A DNA stretch of 27,982 bases from Oscillospiraceae bacterium. GTDB taxonomy: Bacteria; Bacillota; Clostridia; Oscillospirales; Oscillospiraceae. A program made the translations under genes and the position numbers. The stretch's first letter is position 1. The number at the start of each line of letters is the position of its first letter. The notes under the pieces were generated by a model. The model searched no databases, had not been told where the DNA came from, and saw only the letters and a program-made list of their open reading frames with translations. The stretch is taken from the NCBI GenBank assembly GCA_017435245.1, contig JAFSFK010000119.1, positions 1 to 27,982 on the forward strand, read 5' to 3'. Shown here piece by piece: positions 26,331-27,982 of the stretch.

Positions 26331-27144
26331 ACTCATATTTGCCACGCTTACGGAACTTCGAGACCAGGGAGGAGAACCAAGCCTTGAGCTGGATCCACTT
26401 GACCTGAATAAAACCAACGCAACAAAATAACCACTTTGTTTCAGGTTCTGGATCCGGACCGGCCATCTCATAATAGGGGATGGGTGGCAGCTCCGGAACA
26501 CAATGAGAATCGAAAAAGTGAGCGTATTTGGGTATGAATGTCAAGATCCGAGAGCCGAAGGGCCACCATAAAATAGAATCAAACTCCAAATTTTCGGATA
26601 TTCTGGATTCCCGATCTGCTTCAGCCTCGGTTAAAACAACCTTACGATGAATGCGCTTAGCCCAGGTAAAAACACGTAGCCTAGTATCACAAAGATATAA
26701 ACCATCAGTCAGATCTCGAAGCTTCTTATCTATGTCAAATGACTGAGAAAATAAATATACCTTGCATTGATAATGACGCTGCAGCTTAAACCAATCACGA
26801 ACATCCGTAGCAAATTTTTTGAAATCACGATTGTCCCAGATCATACCAACTTCATCAACTAAAACCAGAGAATGAGAATCAAAGGACTTTTTTCCTATAT
26901 CAGATACATCGAAAAGACGAACACCAGGAACATTAATTCTTTCGGTACAATATACTGTCCAACCCTTCTTCATAACGTGATCAACAGCGAGACGGGTCAT
27001 AAGCGTACTCTTGCCGGAACCCTTTTTACCAAAAACCATATAGAGCTTGTAAGGGTTAAGATATTTCCGTGTAGAAAAGTGGAAGATCAGCATTACTACA
27101 ACGAACCAAAAAATAATCTTAAACAAACTAAACCAAAAATTCAT
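26329..27144 (-). CDS. Zot/pI-like inovirus assembly ATPase
   Basis: In filamentous phages the pI/Zot ATPase sits in the inner membrane and drives assembly and extrusion of the virion. The 271-residue product has a membrane segment at about 8-23 (FKIIFWFVVVMLIFHF), then a P-loop domain with Walker A GKKGSGKST at 39-47 and Walker B VLVDE at 94-98 followed by GMIWDNRDFK. A sensor-like SQSFDIDKKLRDL and an aromatic C-terminal half ending in a basic tail follow. The membrane anchor is N-terminal, whereas in Ff pI it is C-terminal. The ATG at 27144 follows a perfect AAAGGAGG. The frame stays open to 27435 but that part translates repeats and hairpins and precedes the ribosome site, so I excluded it. 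FtsK/HerA-type conjugation ATPases are a less likely alternative given the size and coat gene nearby. Confidence 0.8.
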   Translation of the reverse strand: MNFWFSLFKIIFWFVVVMLIFHFSTRKYLNPYKLYMVFGKKGSGKSTLMTRLAVDHVMKKGWTVYCTERINVPGVRLFDVSDIGKKSFDSHSLVLVDEVGMIWDNRDFKKFATDVRDWFKLQRHYQCKVYLFSQSFDIDKKLRDLTDGLYLCDTRLRVFTWAKRIHRKVVLTEAEADRESRISENLEFDSILWWPFGSRILTFIPKYAHFFDSHCVPELPPIPYYEMAGPDPEPETKWLFCCVGFIQVKWIQLKAWFSSLVSKFRKRGKYE

Positions 27145-27170
27145 AAAACCTCCTTTAACCCTACCCCAAA

Positions 27171-27247
27171 CCCCTTCCCTTAATGGTTCCAAATACAGAG
27201 AATGACAAAAAAACAAGTTTTTTCTTTGAAACCAATAAGGGAAGGGG
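27171..27247. repeat. 18 bp inverted repeat with nested A/T hairpin
   Basis: Arms at 27171-27188 and 27230-27247 are complementary with a single mismatch. In the 41-base interior AAAAAAC and GTTTTTT (27208-27223) form a second small hairpin. The arm begins 27 bases upstream of the Zot-like start codon on the minus strand. Confidence 0.8.
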
Positions 27248-27260
27248 CTTTGTGCGGGTA

Positions 27261-27307
27261 AGGGGGGACAACGAACTTTTCCCCCCTGTGACCCCCCTTT
27301 TGGGGGG
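27261..27307. repeat. Cluster of G6/C6 tracts forming alternative hairpins
   Basis: AGGGGGG (27261-27267) pairs with CCCCCCT (27281-27287), and CCCCCC (27292-27297) pairs with GGGGGG (27302-27307) around a TTTT loop. The tracts could also pair in other combinations. Confidence 0.75.
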
Positions 27308-27393
27308 AGTAAGAGAGAATACTTGAAATAATAAACAGAAAAGATAACGGGGAGTAAGAGAGAATACTTGAAATAATAAACAGAAAAGATAAC
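27304..27393. repeat. Tandem direct repeat, two identical 45-base units
   Basis: The units at 27304-27348 and 27349-27393 are identical, starting GGGGAGTAAGAG and ending AAAAGATAAC. There is no spacer. The length is a multiple of three, which is why the reading frame upstream of the Zot-like gene stays open through it. Confidence 0.9.
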
Positions 27394-27420
27394 GCAGAAA
27401 AGATAGAAGCAGAAAAGATA
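27336..27420. repeat. Four copies of the 11-mer CAGAAAAGATA
   Basis: Exact copies start at 27336, 27381, 27395 and 27410. The last three are spaced 14 and 15 bases apart, resembling iterons that bind a replication protein. The first two are part of the 45-base tandem unit. Confidence 0.75.
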
Positions 27421-27708
27421 CGAAAAGGAAAACATTAAAATAAAGACAGTAAAAAACTACACACAGAAGCCAAACCTTTAAAAAGACAAATAGATCTAAT
27501 AGGAAAAAAAGTTAAAAAGCAAACAAATATAAAAATTCAATTAGATCTAACAAAGAATGAAAAAAATCTTAAGTTCTTATAGACCTCTGATCATCCGAAA
27601 AATAAGACAAACAATGGCCACCGTCCAGAGCATAGTAAACACTCAAAGAACAAGTCACTGGTATAGACAAATTTAAGTAAATCAACAATAGATTCAAACA
27701 TAATGGTC

Positions 27709-27740
27709 AAAAGGGCCCCAGCGAGCTGGGGGCCCTTTTT
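27709..27740 (-). terminator. Strong terminator after the coat-like gene
   Basis: A GC-rich hairpin (AAAAGGGCCCC...GGGGGCCCTTTTT, one bulged G) starts six bases past the coat-like stop on the minus strand and ends in TTTT. It also has a T-tract on the plus strand. A strong terminator directly after the major coat gene is a known feature of filamentous phages. Confidence 0.88.
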
Positions 27741-27746
27741 CCTTTC

Positions 27747-27944
27747 TTAGGATTTGGACAACAGACGACCAAAGATACCAATTGCACCACCCAGGAACAG
27801 AATACCAGTAGTCATCAGCAAGATCGGAGTAGAAACGATCTTCCCAGCAACATCACCAACAGTAGACAAAACCTCAGTGGCAACAGTACCCAGATCACCC
27901 AACAAAGTACCCATAGTAGCGGTATCAGTCAACATCACAGGCAT
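27747..27944 (-). CDS. Inovirus major coat-like small membrane protein
   Basis: A 65-residue protein with a polar/amphipathic N-terminal half (LTDTATMGTLLGDLGTVATE), a membrane segment at about 40-58 (PILLMTTGILFLGGAIGIF) and a short basic end (GRLLSKS). This layout (acidic or amphipathic helix, single membrane helix, basic C-terminus that contacts DNA) is that of filamentous phage coat proteins. A cleavable signal peptide is not evident, as in several coat proteins of Gram-positive inoviruses. The ATG at 27944 follows AAAGGAGG with eight-base spacing. A second gene just upstream ends in the same seven residues. The strong terminator after it supports high expression. A phage holin-like or other small membrane protein is the alternative. 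Confidence 0.7.
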   Translation of the reverse strand: MPVMLTDTATMGTLLGDLGTVATEVLSTVGDVAGKIVSTPILLMTTGILFLGGAIGIFGRLLSKS

Positions 27945-27958
27945 AACGCAAACCTCCT

Positions 27959-27982
27959 TTAAGACTTAGAGAGCAGACGACC
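27959..27982 (-). CDS. 3' end of a second, paralogous coat-like gene (cut by window edge)
   Basis: Only the last seven codons and the stop are in the window. They encode GRLLSKS, identical to the end of the complete coat-like protein at 27747-27944, while four of the seven codons differ synonymously. The stop codon overlaps the AAAGGAGG ribosome site of the downstream copy, and the two genes are 14 bases apart. This indicates tandem coat-protein genes in one transcript. Confidence 0.65.
   Translation of the reverse strand, partial: GRLLSKS

Larger units (their letters stand above)
27145..27708 (-). other. Gene-free, repeat-rich region between coat and Zot-like genes
   Basis: No convincing gene is visible on either strand in these 564 bases. 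Going left to right they contain an imperfect 18 bp inverted repeat (27171-27247), a cluster of G6 and C6 tracts (27261-27307), two tandem copies of a 45-base unit (27304-27393), and four copies of CAGAAAAGATA (27336-27420). An AT-rich stretch with two TAGATCTAA palindromes (near 27491 and 27542) follows. The region could hold the phage replication origin or packaging signal. A 36-codon frame at 27591-27701 on the minus strand has a hydrophobic end but no ribosome site. Confidence 0.6.
26329..27982 (-). mobile_element. Putative inovirus (filamentous phage) prophage, one end only
   Basis: The minus strand carries a Zot/pI-type assembly ATPase, a 65-residue coat-like membrane protein with an immediate strong terminator, and the tail of a second coat-like gene running off the window. 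This set and order (coat genes upstream, Zot ATPase downstream) is characteristic of filamentous phages. The DNA is AT-rich and repeat-rich compared with the chromosome to the left. The boundary with the host is not resolved; it lies between the pfkA promoter (about 25590) and 26330, depending on whether the DUF2726 gene belongs to the element. Replication initiator, ssDNA-binding protein and integrase, if any, lie outside the window. Confidence 0.72.

Noticed and set aside
27304..27420. Possible CRISPR array
   Set aside because: The two 45-base units are contiguous with no spacers and the 11-mers are too short and close together; there are no cas genes.
27145..27435. Extension of the Zot-like frame by 97 residues upstream of 27144
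   Set aside because: The extension translates the 45-base tandem repeats, G/C runs and the inverted repeat, and lies upstream of a perfect AAAGGAGG and ATG. The in-frame openness is explained by a repeat length divisible by three.
27591..27701. 36-codon minus-strand frame with a hydrophobic end, a possible tiny phage protein
   Set aside because: It starts directly after the coat terminator with no ribosome site, and a second overlapping short frame is equally plausible. Tiny inovirus proteins exist, but nothing here separates it from chance.

Overview
This 28 kb window looks like the chromosome of an endospore-forming member of the Clostridia (Bacillota), most likely an Oscillospirales-type gut anaerobe. 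The evidence is gene content and order: spoIIAA-spoIIAB-sigF, yunB, ylbJ, yqfC-yqfD, a spoIIM-like gene, and the Firmicutes clusters era-yqzL-recO and rsmD-coaD. The species cannot be named from the sequence alone. GC content looks moderate in the core and drops sharply from about 25.6 kb to the end.

Layout. 1-1355: 3' part of valS, closed by a strong terminator. 1484-2930: spoIIAA-spoIIAB-sigF, which controls the forespore sigma factor. 2998-8042: the helicase pcrA, sporulation gene yunB and DNA ligase ligA. 8083-9329, minus strand: ylbJ followed by a small Cys-rich protein. 9415-16586: a long, tightly packed plus-strand run of yqfC, yqfD, phoH, ybeY, era, yqzL, recO and mutS2, joining sporulation, ribosome maturation and DNA repair. 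16718-16978: an HPr-family protein with its own promoter and terminator. 17049-20445: uvrC, rsmD, coaD and a coiled-coil protein. 20511-22205: a phosphohexomutase. 22297-24497: a TIGR04086-type membrane protein, a spoIIM-like gene and xerD. 24539-25516, minus strand: pfkA.

From about 25.6 kb the character changes to AT-rich accessory DNA. There is a plus-strand membrane-anchored DUF2726 protein. After it, reading on the minus strand from the right edge, come a tail of a coat-like gene, a complete 65-residue coat-like gene with a strong terminator, 565 bases of repeats and hairpins without a convincing gene, and a Zot/pI-type ATPase. This is best read as one end of an integrated filamentous phage (inovirus) of a Gram-positive host. 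It is the most interesting part of the window. The replication module and the other boundary lie outside.

The core genes fit housekeeping plus early sporulation. Several overlap by a few bases (spoIIAA/AB, spoIIAB/sigF, yqfC/D, yqfD/phoH, uvrC/rsmD, coaD/coiled-coil), which implies translational coupling. Likely sigma-A promoters are visible before pcrA, before the HPr gene, inside rsmD (perfect hexamers, feeding coaD) and before pfkA. The protein assignments rest on recognised motifs and gene order, without database searches.
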